A stretch of DNA of 64,000 bases, taken from Cytophagaceae bacterium. Its GTDB lineage: Bacteria; Bacteroidota; Bacteroidia; Cytophagales; Spirosomataceae. The notes beneath the pieces are model-generated. The model saw nothing but the letters and a program-made list of their open reading frames with translations. It ran no database searches and was not told the DNA's origin. This document shows, piece by piece, positions 19,322-30,590 of this stretch (its first letter is position 1; every line of letters starts with the position of its first letter). The stretch spans positions 1 to 64,000 of the forward strand of contig SXXW01000042.1 of assembly GCA_005791165.1 (NCBI GenBank), in the 5' to 3' direction. The translations under genes were made by a program, and so were the position numbers.

Positions 19322-19340
19322 TTCCCGAAAATTTAAAATA

Positions 19341-19387
19341 AAAACGCTAACATTTTGAGTTTCTCAAATATGTTAGCGTTTTTTTAT
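19341..19387. terminator. Strong bidirectional terminator
   Basis: A 10-bp outer stem AACGCTAACA/TGTTAGCGTT plus an inner TTTGAG/CTCAAA stem, followed by seven T on the plus strand and preceded by an A-run that serves the minus strand. It separates the plus-strand sugar operon from the minus-strand barrel gene, though it lies on the 3' side of both. Confidence 0.9.
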
Positions 19388-19401
19388 ACTTACAAAAAAA
19401 A

Positions 19402-20508
19402 TTAAAAACGGTGACTGACAGTCGCTGAAATAAAGTAATCAGCAAAAGCTGCGTCGCCGTGTCTTAATCCAGAAGGGTCTTTTAAATCAAATGCACTTTT
19501 AATTCGGTTTCGAACAATGGCTAGAGGCATCGTTAATGAAAACATATTTTTTGACTTAGAATAGGAAATTCCGGGTTCAATCGAAATAATGTAACCTGGA
19601 CGTCTAAAACCATCACTTTTACCTAAAAGATCATTGGAAGGAATTCCTTCCATTCTTCCGCCTAACATAACTTGAAATCCTTTGTTAGGAATCAAATCGT
19701 ATGCAACACCTACCCTAGCAGCAAATTGATCTGCCACTGAATGATACCGAATCATCAAATCTGTGATGGGTTTATCAGAAGCAAACTGTTCTGTTTCGTT
19801 CACATTTTGTGGACTTAAGAGATAAAAACCATTGTAATACAACAATGATTTTGTACCTAATAACTTGTAGCCTTGAACCTCCAAATTATATCCAATCGCT
19901 CCATCCCCTAATTGAATGGATTGGTCTACGGGTTTTTCCAAGGTATAATCAGAACCATCCACTTTCCGGCGATGCACCACGTCTTTTACATTTGAATTTC
20001 CCGTAGGTAATTTAACTCCTAGCCCCAACATAACATTCGATTTGGGGTGTTTCAATGGATCTAAAATCCAATAATTAGCAGTTAGACGAGCATCTCCAAT
20101 TCCAACAGATTTTGTTTCAAATCGATTCCTTCCTGGATTTACCGTTACCGAGTTCCCATAATGTTCATACAAAGAGGTTCGGTCGTTATAAGAAAATGGT
20201 AAGTTGGCACTCACCGACAAGCGACCCGTCACTGAATAACTAATTCCTAAGTCTGCACTTTGTGTATTGTTGATCACGTTCGTGCCCTCCGTTTCCCTTT
20301 GTGGCTGATATTCTGTACCCACGAAATGTTTATACGAATGAAGGCTGCGCATCCCTAAGGAAACTTGCCATTGACCTGGAGACATTAATGTGTTTGAATT
20401 GAGTCCAGATCCTACGGCGCAACTCATGTGACGAACTGCTATACAGCCCTGGCCTTTACCTAGAGAAGGAATTAGACCTATTAAAAATAATATAAATAAC
20501 TTTTTCAT
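19402..20508 (-). CDS. Outer-membrane beta-barrel protein (transporter-like)
   Basis: 368 aa with a signal peptide (about residues 1-19). The mature N-terminus starts QGCIAVRHMSC, two cysteines that might form a disulfide. The rest is amphipathic strands with many Gly and aromatic residues, a PTGNSNVKDVVHR-type loop, and ends in HRF, an aromatic terminus typical of barrels. It resembles phenol-degradation-associated or generic transporter barrels of Gram-negatives. It follows a small exported protein by 75 bp. Substrate unknown. Confidence 0.65.
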   Translation of the reverse strand: MKKLFILFLIGLIPSLGKGQGCIAVRHMSCAVGSGLNSNTLMSPGQWQVSLGMRSLHSYKHFVGTEYQPQRETEGTNVINNTQSADLGISYSVTGRLSVSANLPFSYNDRTSLYEHYGNSVTVNPGRNRFETKSVGIGDARLTANYWILDPLKHPKSNVMLGLGVKLPTGNSNVKDVVHRRKVDGSDYTLEKPVDQSIQLGDGAIGYNLEVQGYKLLGTKSLLYYNGFYLLSPQNVNETEQFASDKPITDLMIRYHSVADQFAARVGVAYDLIPNKGFQVMLGGRMEGIPSNDLLGKSDGFRRPGYIISIEPGISYSKSKNMFSLTMPLAIVRNRIKSAFDLKDPSGLRHGDAAFADYFISATVSHRF

Positions 20509-20583
20509 TTTGCTTAATATTTTAAATACGAGTGTTAGTTAAGAATATACAATCCTAAACTTTAAAAAATTGTATCAAAAAAA

Positions 20584-21084
20584 TTATGCTTTCCTAGGAG
20601 GCGAATACACATCTGATTGAAAATTTATAGTTGATAAAACCAGATGCTGATTAATTAATCTTTTTAATGGCCATTCAATGATATAAAAAACCCAAGATTC
20701 TACTCGTTCACAATATTCAGAAACTAGCGTTACGATTAACTTCTTACTCGCAGGTGCTGAAGAATTTTCATCGCTCATAAATTCGTTCATCTTCTCTGCT
20801 AATTGCAAAAATCGATCTCGAGCATATGGATCAGCATCCATATTGATCTGCACATCTACTTCTTTACTTATTTTATGATCTGAAGTAGGAAAATCTTGTT
20901 TCCCTACAATTGCCCTTTCAGGTGATTGCCAATCATTTTGATAAGGCATCGAAATATTAACATATACTTCATTCGTATCCCCATTCAAAGTTGAATTTCG
21001 CTCTAAGACAAAATAATGCAATGCAAATCCTCCAGCCTGAAATAGCAGAACTAACATAGAGAAAATGGCAAATATTTTTTTCAT
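20584..21084 (-). CDS. Small exported or anchored protein with C-terminal PP tail
   Basis: 166 aa. An N-terminal hydrophobic helix (MKKIFAIFSMLVLLFQAGGF) is followed by a polar domain with one Cys (SEYCERV) and an amphipathic C-terminal region ending VYSPPRKA. In Bacteroidota, small proteins with this layout and a diproline tail often sit beside outer-membrane transport genes; here a barrel gene follows. This comparison is from memory and gives no biochemical role. It starts 25 bp after dnaG, so it may be read through from that operon. Confidence 0.6.
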   Translation of the reverse strand: MKKIFAIFSMLVLLFQAGGFALHYFVLERNSTLNGDTNEVYVNISMPYQNDWQSPERAIVGKQDFPTSDHKISKEVDVQINMDADPYARDRFLQLAEKMNEFMSDENSSAPASKKLIVTLVSEYCERVESWVFYIIEWPLKRLINQHLVLSTINFQSDVYSPPRKA

Positions 21085-21109
21085 AGATTAATAATAGAGC
21101 AAAATTAGC

Positions 21110-23080
21110 TTATTTTTCAATGACGGTTCCTAATTCTTGAGATATATTTTTTTGAACTTCTTTAAGCCGGATGAAATTGACCAGTAAATCATTCATGTCA
21201 TTCGGATCACCTTGAAAGTTGGCCATCAAGTCCAATGATTCTTGCAATCGTTGATCATTGTACACTTTACGTAATCTCAGCACATTTTTATAAGCTAAAT
21301 CTTCTAGCATTTCTGCCTCATTCGTCACTTTAATTTCATGGCGATCTTTCCAAGTGGACGATAAATTATGCTTCTCTGAAGAGCAATCAATCGCAAATCG
21401 TTGAATTTCTTCGTCGGTGTGATGTAAATAAAATTCAGGTTTTAGGCTATTGCTATTTTTAAATTCCGTTTTACATATTTCCATCAACTTATTAAACAAA
21501 GGCATTTGGAATAAAACCCCATCTAATTCCTCCAATAAATACTGCGTAACAGAAACACCTGGCGCTTTTTCTGGATTTATTTCCAGGTGACCGAAATTGA
21601 CCAACAAACGAATGCATTCCGATTCCTGGTAAAAAGCTAAATTTTGATACGATTCAACACCCGTTTCTGAAACAGGCTCAATCAAATTTTGGACTTCCGT
21701 ATACGCTTGGCCCGAAATGGGTGAAGTACCTGTTGGCGAATTGCCCCCTCCTCTTTGCTTTAAATTCTTTAAATGAATTTTATTCATTTCGGCCAACAAC
21801 ACATCTTCTTCCAAGCGCATCAAAGATGATGTTTTCTGAATAAATAGACTTCGCTGAATAGCATCAGGAATCTTAGAAATGCTCAGCACCATTTCCTTAA
21901 TCAATTCAGATCTTTTAAACGGATCATCACCGGCCTCTTGCAAAAATAAATTGGCCTGAAATGAAATAATGTCTTTAGATTCTTTTTTGATGTACTCAAC
22001 AAAAGCCTCTGAGCCAATTTTTCGAACATAACTATCAGGATCTTGACCTTCCGGGAAAACGACTAAATTAACTTGCAAACCCTCTTCTAAAATAAGGTCC
22101 ATTCCTCTTAATGCTGCTTTTATCCCAGCAGAATCTCCATCATACAGAACGGTAATATGTTGGGTAAAGCGCCCAATTAATTTTATTTGTTCAATGGTCA
22201 AGGAAGTACCTGAAGAAGCAACCACATTTTTTATGCCCGCCTGATGCAATGAAATCACATCGGTATATCCTTCAACCAGGTAGCACACGTCCAACCTCCT
22301 TAATTCGTTTTTAGCTTGATGTATTCCATAAAGACTCGATGATTTATGGTAGACCTCCGTCTCAGGGGAATTAAGGTATTTTGCCTGGCTAGACTTTGCA
22401 TCATTTCTTAAAATACGCGCACCAAAAGCAATTATTTTACCCGAAACATTGTGAATAGGGAAAATAACCCGATTTCTAAATCGGTCATATACTTTACCCT
22501 CATCGTTTTTCTGTGTCACCAAACCCGCCTTCTCAATAATCTCTTGAGAGAATCCTTGCTTTAGCGCAGATTTCAATAATGCATCCCAAGCCTCTGGACT
22601 ATATCCTAAATCAAAAGCTTGTAATGTTGAATCTGAAAAACCTCTTTCTTTAAAATATGGCAAGGCAATAGACTTCCCTTCCTCCGTATCATACAATTGC
22701 TTTTTGAAAAATTCTTTGGCATAATCCAGCATGATGAACAAACTTTCACGCTCATTTTGACGCAAAATCTGATCATCCGTCATCTCCTCTTCTTGGATAT
22801 CGATGCCATATTTTTTTGCCAAATGCCTAAGAGCTTCCCCATAGCCTAGCCCTTCAATATCCATGACAAATCGAACCGAATCACCGGCTTTGCCACAACC
22901 AAAACATTTATAAATTCCTTTGCTGGGGGAAATCGAAAAAGATGGAGTTTTTTCACCGTGAAAAGGGCAGCAAGCCCAATAATTAGCTCCCTTTTTTTTA
23001 ACGGTCACATAATCCCCGATGACCTCAGCCACCGCTGCTGCTTGCTTAATTCGCTCGACAGTTTCGGGATCAATGCGCAT
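21110..23080 (-). CDS. dnaG: DNA primase
   Basis: 656 aa, full length. The N-terminal zinc-binding domain has CPFH and CFGC pairs. The TOPRIM domain shows CYLVEGYTDVISLHQAG and ITVLYDGDSAG. The C-terminal helicase-interacting region is present but poorly conserved, as usual. It makes RNA primers at the replication fork. The gene begins 1 bp after the nucleoside transporter stop. Confidence 0.96.
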   Translation of the reverse strand: MRIDPETVERIKQAAAVAEVIGDYVTVKKKGANYWACCPFHGEKTPSFSISPSKGIYKCFGCGKAGDSVRFVMDIEGLGYGEALRHLAKKYGIDIQEEEMTDDQILRQNERESLFIMLDYAKEFFKKQLYDTEEGKSIALPYFKERGFSDSTLQAFDLGYSPEAWDALLKSALKQGFSQEIIEKAGLVTQKNDEGKVYDRFRNRVIFPIHNVSGKIIAFGARILRNDAKSSQAKYLNSPETEVYHKSSSLYGIHQAKNELRRLDVCYLVEGYTDVISLHQAGIKNVVASSGTSLTIEQIKLIGRFTQHITVLYDGDSAGIKAALRGMDLILEEGLQVNLVVFPEGQDPDSYVRKIGSEAFVEYIKKESKDIISFQANLFLQEAGDDPFKRSELIKEMVLSISKIPDAIQRSLFIQKTSSLMRLEEDVLLAEMNKIHLKNLKQRGGGNSPTGTSPISGQAYTEVQNLIEPVSETGVESYQNLAFYQESECIRLLVNFGHLEINPEKAPGVSVTQYLLEELDGVLFQMPLFNKLMEICKTEFKNSNSLKPEFYLHHTDEEIQRFAIDCSSEKHNLSSTWKDRHEIKVTNEAEMLEDLAYKNVLRLRKVYNDQRLQESLDLMANFQGDPNDMNDLLVNFIRLKEVQKNISQELGTVIEK

Positions 23081-23081
23081 A

Positions 23082-24320
23082 TTACAAAAGTAAACCAGCT
23101 AAAGTAGCAGATAAATAAGAAGCTAAAGTTCCGGCAATTAAGGCTTTAAAGCCTAATTTAGCCAAGTCTGATCGGCGAGATGGGGCTAACTCCCCTATTC
23201 CGCCAATTTGAATGGCCACGGAAGAAAAATTAGCAAAGCCACAAAGTGCAAAACTAGTAATGGCAATGGTTTTGGGGCTCAACGTATCTTTGATTTTAAC
23301 CATATCCAAGTAAGCCACAAACTCATTAACAACCATTTTCTTTCCCATTAAAGCACCTGCCACTTCTATATCAACGGCCGGAACTCCCATGGCAAATGCA
23401 AATACTGAAAATACTTTGCCCAAAATTAAATTCATCGATAAGGTTGGCATATTAATTAATCCACCCAATTGGCCCAAGCCTAAATCCACCAAAGCTATCA
23501 AAGCAATAAAACCGATCAACATAGCGATCACATTCATTCCTACTTTTAACCCTTCGCTCGCGCCGGCTGCAATCGCATCCACCAAATTAGCATGCGTTTT
23601 TTCAATGGACAGTTTTACTTCACCCTCCGTTTCCGACTTTTCAGTTTCCGGAAATATGATTTTTGAAATGACTAAAGCACCTGGGGCAGCCATTAAACTG
23701 GCGGCCAATAAATATGCCGCAGGAACTCCTAAGGATATATAAACAGCCATAACTCCACCTGCGATACAAGCAAAAGAACCTGTCATGGAAGCCATTAACT
23801 CCGATTTGGTCATATTTTTTAAATAAGGCTTAATCATGATTTGAGCCTCCACCTGTCCTACAAAAGTGGATGCCACATTTGATAAGGCCTCCGCACCACT
23901 CACGCCCATCAACCAATGAACTCCTTTTCCCATGGTCGAAACAATGCGTTGTAAAATACCCAAATGATAAAACATGTTCACTAACACGGCCACAAAAATG
24001 ATGGTGGGAACTACTTTGAAAAAGAAAATATAATCATTGCCAGGACCAAAGGCCTTCGTCATTAAATCACGATCAACGAGCGAGCCAAAAACAAAAAGTG
24101 CACCTTTATCCGCTTGGCCCAACAGCGTATTGATACTATCACCAAGCCACTGAAAAAGAGATTGCCCCACAGCAGTCTTTAGAATAAAAACAGCTAAGAG
24201 AACTTGCAATAATAAACCCACCCCCACGGTTCGATAATTAATGGCTTTGCGATTATTCGACATTAAAAAAGCAACTCCTAAAATCAGCACAATGCCCAAA
24301 AGGCCAGTAAATCGTTCCAT
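23082..24320 (-). CDS. Concentrative nucleoside transporter (CNT/NupC family)
   Basis: 412 aa, polytopic. Family segments include SGAEALSNVASTFVGQVEA, a variant of the NupC gating motif, and CGFANFSSVAIQIGGIGELAP near the C-terminus. It imports nucleosides with sodium or protons across the inner membrane. It lies between ppk1 (26 bp) and dnaG (1 bp), suggesting co-transcription. Confidence 0.9.
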   Translation of the reverse strand: MERFTGLLGIVLILGVAFLMSNNRKAINYRTVGVGLLLQVLLAVFILKTAVGQSLFQWLGDSINTLLGQADKGALFVFGSLVDRDLMTKAFGPGNDYIFFFKVVPTIIFVAVLVNMFYHLGILQRIVSTMGKGVHWLMGVSGAEALSNVASTFVGQVEAQIMIKPYLKNMTKSELMASMTGSFACIAGGVMAVYISLGVPAAYLLAASLMAAPGALVISKIIFPETEKSETEGEVKLSIEKTHANLVDAIAAGASEGLKVGMNVIAMLIGFIALIALVDLGLGQLGGLINMPTLSMNLILGKVFSVFAFAMGVPAVDIEVAGALMGKKMVVNEFVAYLDMVKIKDTLSPKTIAITSFALCGFANFSSVAIQIGGIGELAPSRRSDLAKLGFKALIAGTLASYLSATLAGLLL

Positions 24321-24346
24321 CTATATCAATTTCGTTGGTGTATTTT

Positions 24347-26635
24347 TTATTCCTTACTTGTTAAATTTAAGGTATAATTCTCAAATGGAACTAAATCCAC
24401 TAAATCGTCCTCTTTTAAATGATAAAATTCTTGATGAATATTAAAGGGCTCATCGCTTTCCACCTTCCAGTAATCCCCATCTTCTTGCATCTCATACGAA
24501 TTTACCGTATCACGCAAATTCCAATTTAAAATGGTTATTGCCAAGTTTTTTGCCCGCGAATTAACCAACTCAAATAATGATTCTATTCGTCGATCAAAAC
24601 TTCGCACCATGACATCCGCGGAACCACCATAAACTTTTGGATCTGCATTATTATGGAAATAAAAAATCCGGGTGTGCTCCAAGTAATTCCCTACAATGGA
24701 TTTGATGTAAATATTCTCCGATAAACCGGGTCTTTGTGGCCTTAAACAACAAATTCCACGAACAATTAACAAGATGGGAACCCCAGCCTTAGATGCTTTA
24801 TAAAGCGCTTCCATAGTAAGCGTGTCTTGTAATGAGTTAATTTTCCAACAAATTCCTGCAGGTAATCCAGCCTTATGATTGTCGACCTCATGCTGAATCA
24901 TCTCAATCAAACGGTTTCGCATGTCACGAGGAGCCGTAATTAAATGTTCATAATGCGTAGGCATTGAATGCCCCGTAATTACATTGAAGAACTCGGCAAT
25001 ATCTTGCGTGATTCGGATGTCGGTTGTCAATAAACCTAAATCTGTATATAATTTAGCCGTATCCTCATTGTAATTCCCAGAAGATAAATGCGCATAACTC
25101 ATCACATGCGTACCCTCATTCCGAATCACTTGCAATAATTTAGTATGCGTCTTTAAGCCTGGTATTCCATAAATCACAAAGCAACCCGCTTTTTGAAGCC
25201 TAGTGGCCTCACGAATATTATTCTCTTCATCAAAACGCGCCTTCACTTCAAAGAGAACCGAAACGTGTTTGCCTTGTTCAGCTGCACGCAATAAGGCACT
25301 CGCAATTCTCGAATTTTTTGAAATACGGTATAAGGTAATTTTAATCGCCAACACATGGGGATCATCTGCCGCTTGTTCTAATAGCTGTATAACCGGCTCA
25401 AAATTATTGTAGGGATGATGCAATAGGATATCCCCACGCTTCATGGTCTCAAAAATATCGCCAATTTGAACGGACTTCAAACCTAAAGGAGGCACAACGG
25501 GCGGGTTTACCGCCATTTGACCTTTGAATTCCGAATGCTTTAATATCTGCCAAAAAGAAGTAAAGTCTAAAATCGCAGTCTTAACAAAGATATCTGACTT
25601 TTCTAAAGACCAGCGTTTCAACATCTCTCCGAGCAAAAATTCAGAATGTTCCTGCTCCACCTCTACGCGTGTCACTCGGCCTAGTCGTCGGTCTTTAATT
25701 TTCTTTTTTATCTCGTCAACAAAATCCGTTTCCGTGTCCTCATGCTCCACTAAATCAAAATCCCCATTACGAGTAATCCTAAAAAGGGTCATGGATTCTA
25801 TTTCTACATTTCGGTAAAGGACTTGTAATTGTTGGCGTATTAATTCTTCAATCGGCAAAAAGACAATTTTATCCTCCCGCTCAATCACATAAAACCGAGC
25901 TAAATTAAGTGGTATTTGAACAAACGATATTTTACGATCACGCTCAGATTTCCCCTTACCTCCTTTTTTTTCAGGCCCTCCAATGGTTACAACCCCAAAA
26001 ATCAAGGTCTTCGCCAACAAACTTGGAAATGTGTGTGTATGGTCAAAAACCATAGGCGTCAACATCGGATATATCGTTCGATTAAAATAGGTTTCTACTT
26101 CCGTCTGTTCTGCTGTGTTCAAATCAGAAAAAGAAGCTAAAAGCAAACCATTTTCTGAAAATAATGGAAGGATCTCATCCACAAATAATCGATGCTTTTC
26201 CTGGCTAAATTCTTGAGCCGATGAAATAAGCATTTGCTTAAACGGAACTTCACGTAAGCCTGAATAATCCGTTCGCTCCTTCCCAAAATCAATGTAATTA
26301 TACAAGGAACCAATTCTAATGGTAAAAAACTCATCCAAATTAGAAGCTGTAATGGCTAAAAATTTCAATCGATCAAAAAGGGACTTCGTCTTATCTCGCG
26401 CTTGGTCTAATACTCTTTCATCAAACTTAAGCCAAGAAAGATCACGAGAAATAAACTTTGCCTTTAACTGAATCTCATGCGATTTTTGCATGGATTTATC
26501 CGATTTCCAAGTAGGACCCTTAGAAGCCAATAAATTGATTTTCCAATTTTTAGGCCTCAAGAAAGACAAAAGATTCCCAGTTTGAGAATCTTTGTCATTC
26601 GAATTCGAATCCGTATTTTGATCTGTTTGTACCAT
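24347..26635 (-). CDS. ppk1: Polyphosphate kinase
   Basis: 762 aa. Catalytic segments are present: MSYAHLSSGNYNEDTAKLY carries the phospho-histidine, and YLEHTRIFYFHN carries the second conserved His. The N-terminal region starts a little longer than usual, with a low-complexity NSNDKDSQTGN stretch. It polymerises ATP gamma-phosphate into polyphosphate at the membrane. The operon context with gyrB and dnaG is unusual compared with the ppk-ppx pair of enterobacteria. Confidence 0.95.
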   Translation of the reverse strand: MVQTDQNTDSNSNDKDSQTGNLLSFLRPKNWKINLLASKGPTWKSDKSMQKSHEIQLKAKFISRDLSWLKFDERVLDQARDKTKSLFDRLKFLAITASNLDEFFTIRIGSLYNYIDFGKERTDYSGLREVPFKQMLISSAQEFSQEKHRLFVDEILPLFSENGLLLASFSDLNTAEQTEVETYFNRTIYPMLTPMVFDHTHTFPSLLAKTLIFGVVTIGGPEKKGGKGKSERDRKISFVQIPLNLARFYVIEREDKIVFLPIEELIRQQLQVLYRNVEIESMTLFRITRNGDFDLVEHEDTETDFVDEIKKKIKDRRLGRVTRVEVEQEHSEFLLGEMLKRWSLEKSDIFVKTAILDFTSFWQILKHSEFKGQMAVNPPVVPPLGLKSVQIGDIFETMKRGDILLHHPYNNFEPVIQLLEQAADDPHVLAIKITLYRISKNSRIASALLRAAEQGKHVSVLFEVKARFDEENNIREATRLQKAGCFVIYGIPGLKTHTKLLQVIRNEGTHVMSYAHLSSGNYNEDTAKLYTDLGLLTTDIRITQDIAEFFNVITGHSMPTHYEHLITAPRDMRNRLIEMIQHEVDNHKAGLPAGICWKINSLQDTLTMEALYKASKAGVPILLIVRGICCLRPQRPGLSENIYIKSIVGNYLEHTRIFYFHNNADPKVYGGSADVMVRSFDRRIESLFELVNSRAKNLAITILNWNLRDTVNSYEMQEDGDYWKVESDEPFNIHQEFYHLKEDDLVDLVPFENYTLNLTSKE

Positions 26636-26640
26636 TTTTT

Positions 26641-26862
26641 CTATTTGGTTGACACTTGTTGATTTTTAATCGCCTCATAGTCAGATCCTAATCTGCCTAC
26701 TTCGGTCATCAAAAACTTTTGAAGTTCCAAATTAAATATTTGCTTTTCGTCCGGGGTTAAGGAATCGTAAAGATTTTTCAGCTCTACATTGATCAGCTTA
26801 CGCTCTTGTTCAGAATCCGCATGAATACTCCTTAAATGAAAAGATTTAAAATCAAAAATCAT
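26641..26862 (-). CDS. 73-aa helical protein between gyrB and ppk1
   Basis: A short, charged, mostly helical protein without signal or cysteines; the motif SLTPDEKQIFNLELQKFL is the most distinctive part. It starts 3 bp after gyrB and ends 5 bp before ppk1, so it is surely in the same transcript. Gap size, reading frame and composition support a real gene. I do not recognise a family. Confidence 0.6.
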   Translation of the reverse strand: MIFDFKSFHLRSIHADSEQERKLINVELKNLYDSLTPDEKQIFNLELQKFLMTEVGRLGSDYEAIKNQQVSTK

Positions 26863-26865
26863 TTC

Positions 26866-28839
<1,974 letters not shown>

Positions 28840-28961
28840 TTATTTATAAATGGTTAAATGGACTTCAATCCCTAATGAATCTACATCCGTAAAAATTTTA
28901 GAATTTAATGTTTAAAAATAAGGATTTATCTGCTTAAAAACTAATAAATCAGTTAAAAAAA

Positions 28962-30482
28962 TTAGTGCTTAAAGTGACGAATTCCGGTCATCACCATAGC
29001 CATATTATTTGCATCACAATAATCAATAGAATCCTGATCCTTGATCGACCCACCCGGCTGTGTAACCGCAACCACTCCTGCATTTCCAGCAATCTCCACA
29101 CAATCCGGAAAAGGAAAAAATGCATCCGACGCCATGACGGAACCTTTCAAATCAAAACCAAACTCTTTTGCTTTATCTATCGCTTGCTTTAACGCATCCA
29201 CTCGAGATGTTTGACCCACACCTGAAGCCAACAATTGTCCATCGTTGGCTAATATAATCGTATTCGATTTGGTGTGTTTACAAATCTTAAGCGCAAAGGC
29301 CAATGCGCGCTTTTGCTCATCCGTAGGTACGATTTTAGTCGCGGTCTTGAAATCACTTACTCCCTCCATCACCAAATCCTTATCTTGTTCCAATACTCCA
29401 TTGAGCAATGTTTTGAACATTTTCTTTGGAAAATCTACTTGGTTACGCTTCAACAAAATTCTGTTTTTCTTGGTTTGCAAAATAGCTAAAGCCTCCGCCG
29501 TAAAGGACGGGGCAATTAATATCTCGCAAAATAAGGGGTTAATAGATTCCGCAGCCGATTGATCTACTTCTCGATTCGTAGCTAATACACCTCCAAAAGC
29601 GGAAATCGGATCGCAAGACAAAGCTTTATCATATGCTTCCCTTACCGATTTACCCGTCGCCACTCCACAAGCATTCATGTGCTTTATAATTACAAAAGCT
29701 GTTTCTTCAAATTCATCCAATAAGGATAAACAAGCATCCACGTCAACTAAATTATTATAAGACAATTCCTTGCCATGTAATTTATCAAACAAAGCATTCA
29801 AATCCCCGTAGAAAGTACCTTGTTGGTGTGGATTCTCCCCATACCTCAAAGAGCTAGATGCCAAACTTGTGTAGTTAGCTAAATCCGCCGACTCACCCGC
29901 AAAATAACGCTGAATAGCACCATCATAATGCGAAGAGACATAAAACGCCTTTTGAGCAAAATTCCGACGCTGGTCTAAGGTTGTAGCTCCCCCATTTGCA
30001 CTTAATATCAACTCAACTTCCCCATATTGCTCACGAGAACTCACAATCAACACATCGTTGAAGTTTTTCGCAGCCCCCCGAATTAACGAAATACCACCAA
30101 TGTCAATTTTTTCAATAATATCTTCATCAGACGCACCCGAGGCAACCGTCTCCTCAAAAGGATACAAATCCACCATCACTAAATCCAAGGCAGGTATTTC
30201 AAATTGCTTCGCAACCTCCACATCAGAAGGTAAATCCCTCCGATATAAAATTCCGCCAAAAACTTTCGGGTGCAATGTTTTAACGCGCCCTCCAAAAATG
30301 GAAGGATAGCCTGTTAAATCTTCAACGGCAATAACTGGAATGCCTAATTTTTCAATAAAAGACTGAGTACCTCCCGTTGAATAAAGCGTAACGCCTTGTT
30401 GGTGAAGCAATCGAATAATGGGTTCTAAACCATCTTTATAATAAACAGATATGAGGGCAGATTGTATTTTTTTTAAGGACAT
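28962..30482 (-). CDS. purH: Bifunctional AICAR formyltransferase/IMP cyclohydrolase
   Basis: 506 aa from MSLKKIQSALISVYYKDG; the 14 extra upstream codons are not family-like. The N-terminal IMP cyclohydrolase (MGS-like) domain shows STGGTQSFIEKLG and GGRVKTLHPKVFGGIL. The C-terminal transformylase domain has the KHMNACGVA catalytic segment. It performs the last two steps of IMP synthesis in the cytoplasm. It is followed after 125 bp by gyrB. Confidence 0.96.
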   Translation of the reverse strand: MSLKKIQSALISVYYKDGLEPIIRLLHQQGVTLYSTGGTQSFIEKLGIPVIAVEDLTGYPSIFGGRVKTLHPKVFGGILYRRDLPSDVEVAKQFEIPALDLVMVDLYPFEETVASGASDEDIIEKIDIGGISLIRGAAKNFNDVLIVSSREQYGEVELILSANGGATTLDQRRNFAQKAFYVSSHYDGAIQRYFAGESADLANYTSLASSSLRYGENPHQQGTFYGDLNALFDKLHGKELSYNNLVDVDACLSLLDEFEETAFVIIKHMNACGVATGKSVREAYDKALSCDPISAFGGVLATNREVDQSAAESINPLFCEILIAPSFTAEALAILQTKKNRILLKRNQVDFPKKMFKTLLNGVLEQDKDLVMEGVSDFKTATKIVPTDEQKRALAFALKICKHTKSNTIILANDGQLLASGVGQTSRVDALKQAIDKAKEFGFDLKGSVMASDAFFPFPDCVEIAGNAGVVAVTQPGGSIKDQDSIDYCDANNMAMVMTGIRHFKH

Positions 30483-30590
30483 TTGAATTGTAAAAATGAA
30501 ATATAAATTTACAAAAAATGTCACAAAAAAGGTAGCTTTCCTGAATTTTTAAATTAGAAAAACTACCGATTTTAAGCCGACGAACAATTA

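Noticed and set aside
30535-30575. Possible hairpin GGTAG/CTACC between purH and GH88
   Set aside because: Only 5-6 pairs with mismatches, weak T-run.
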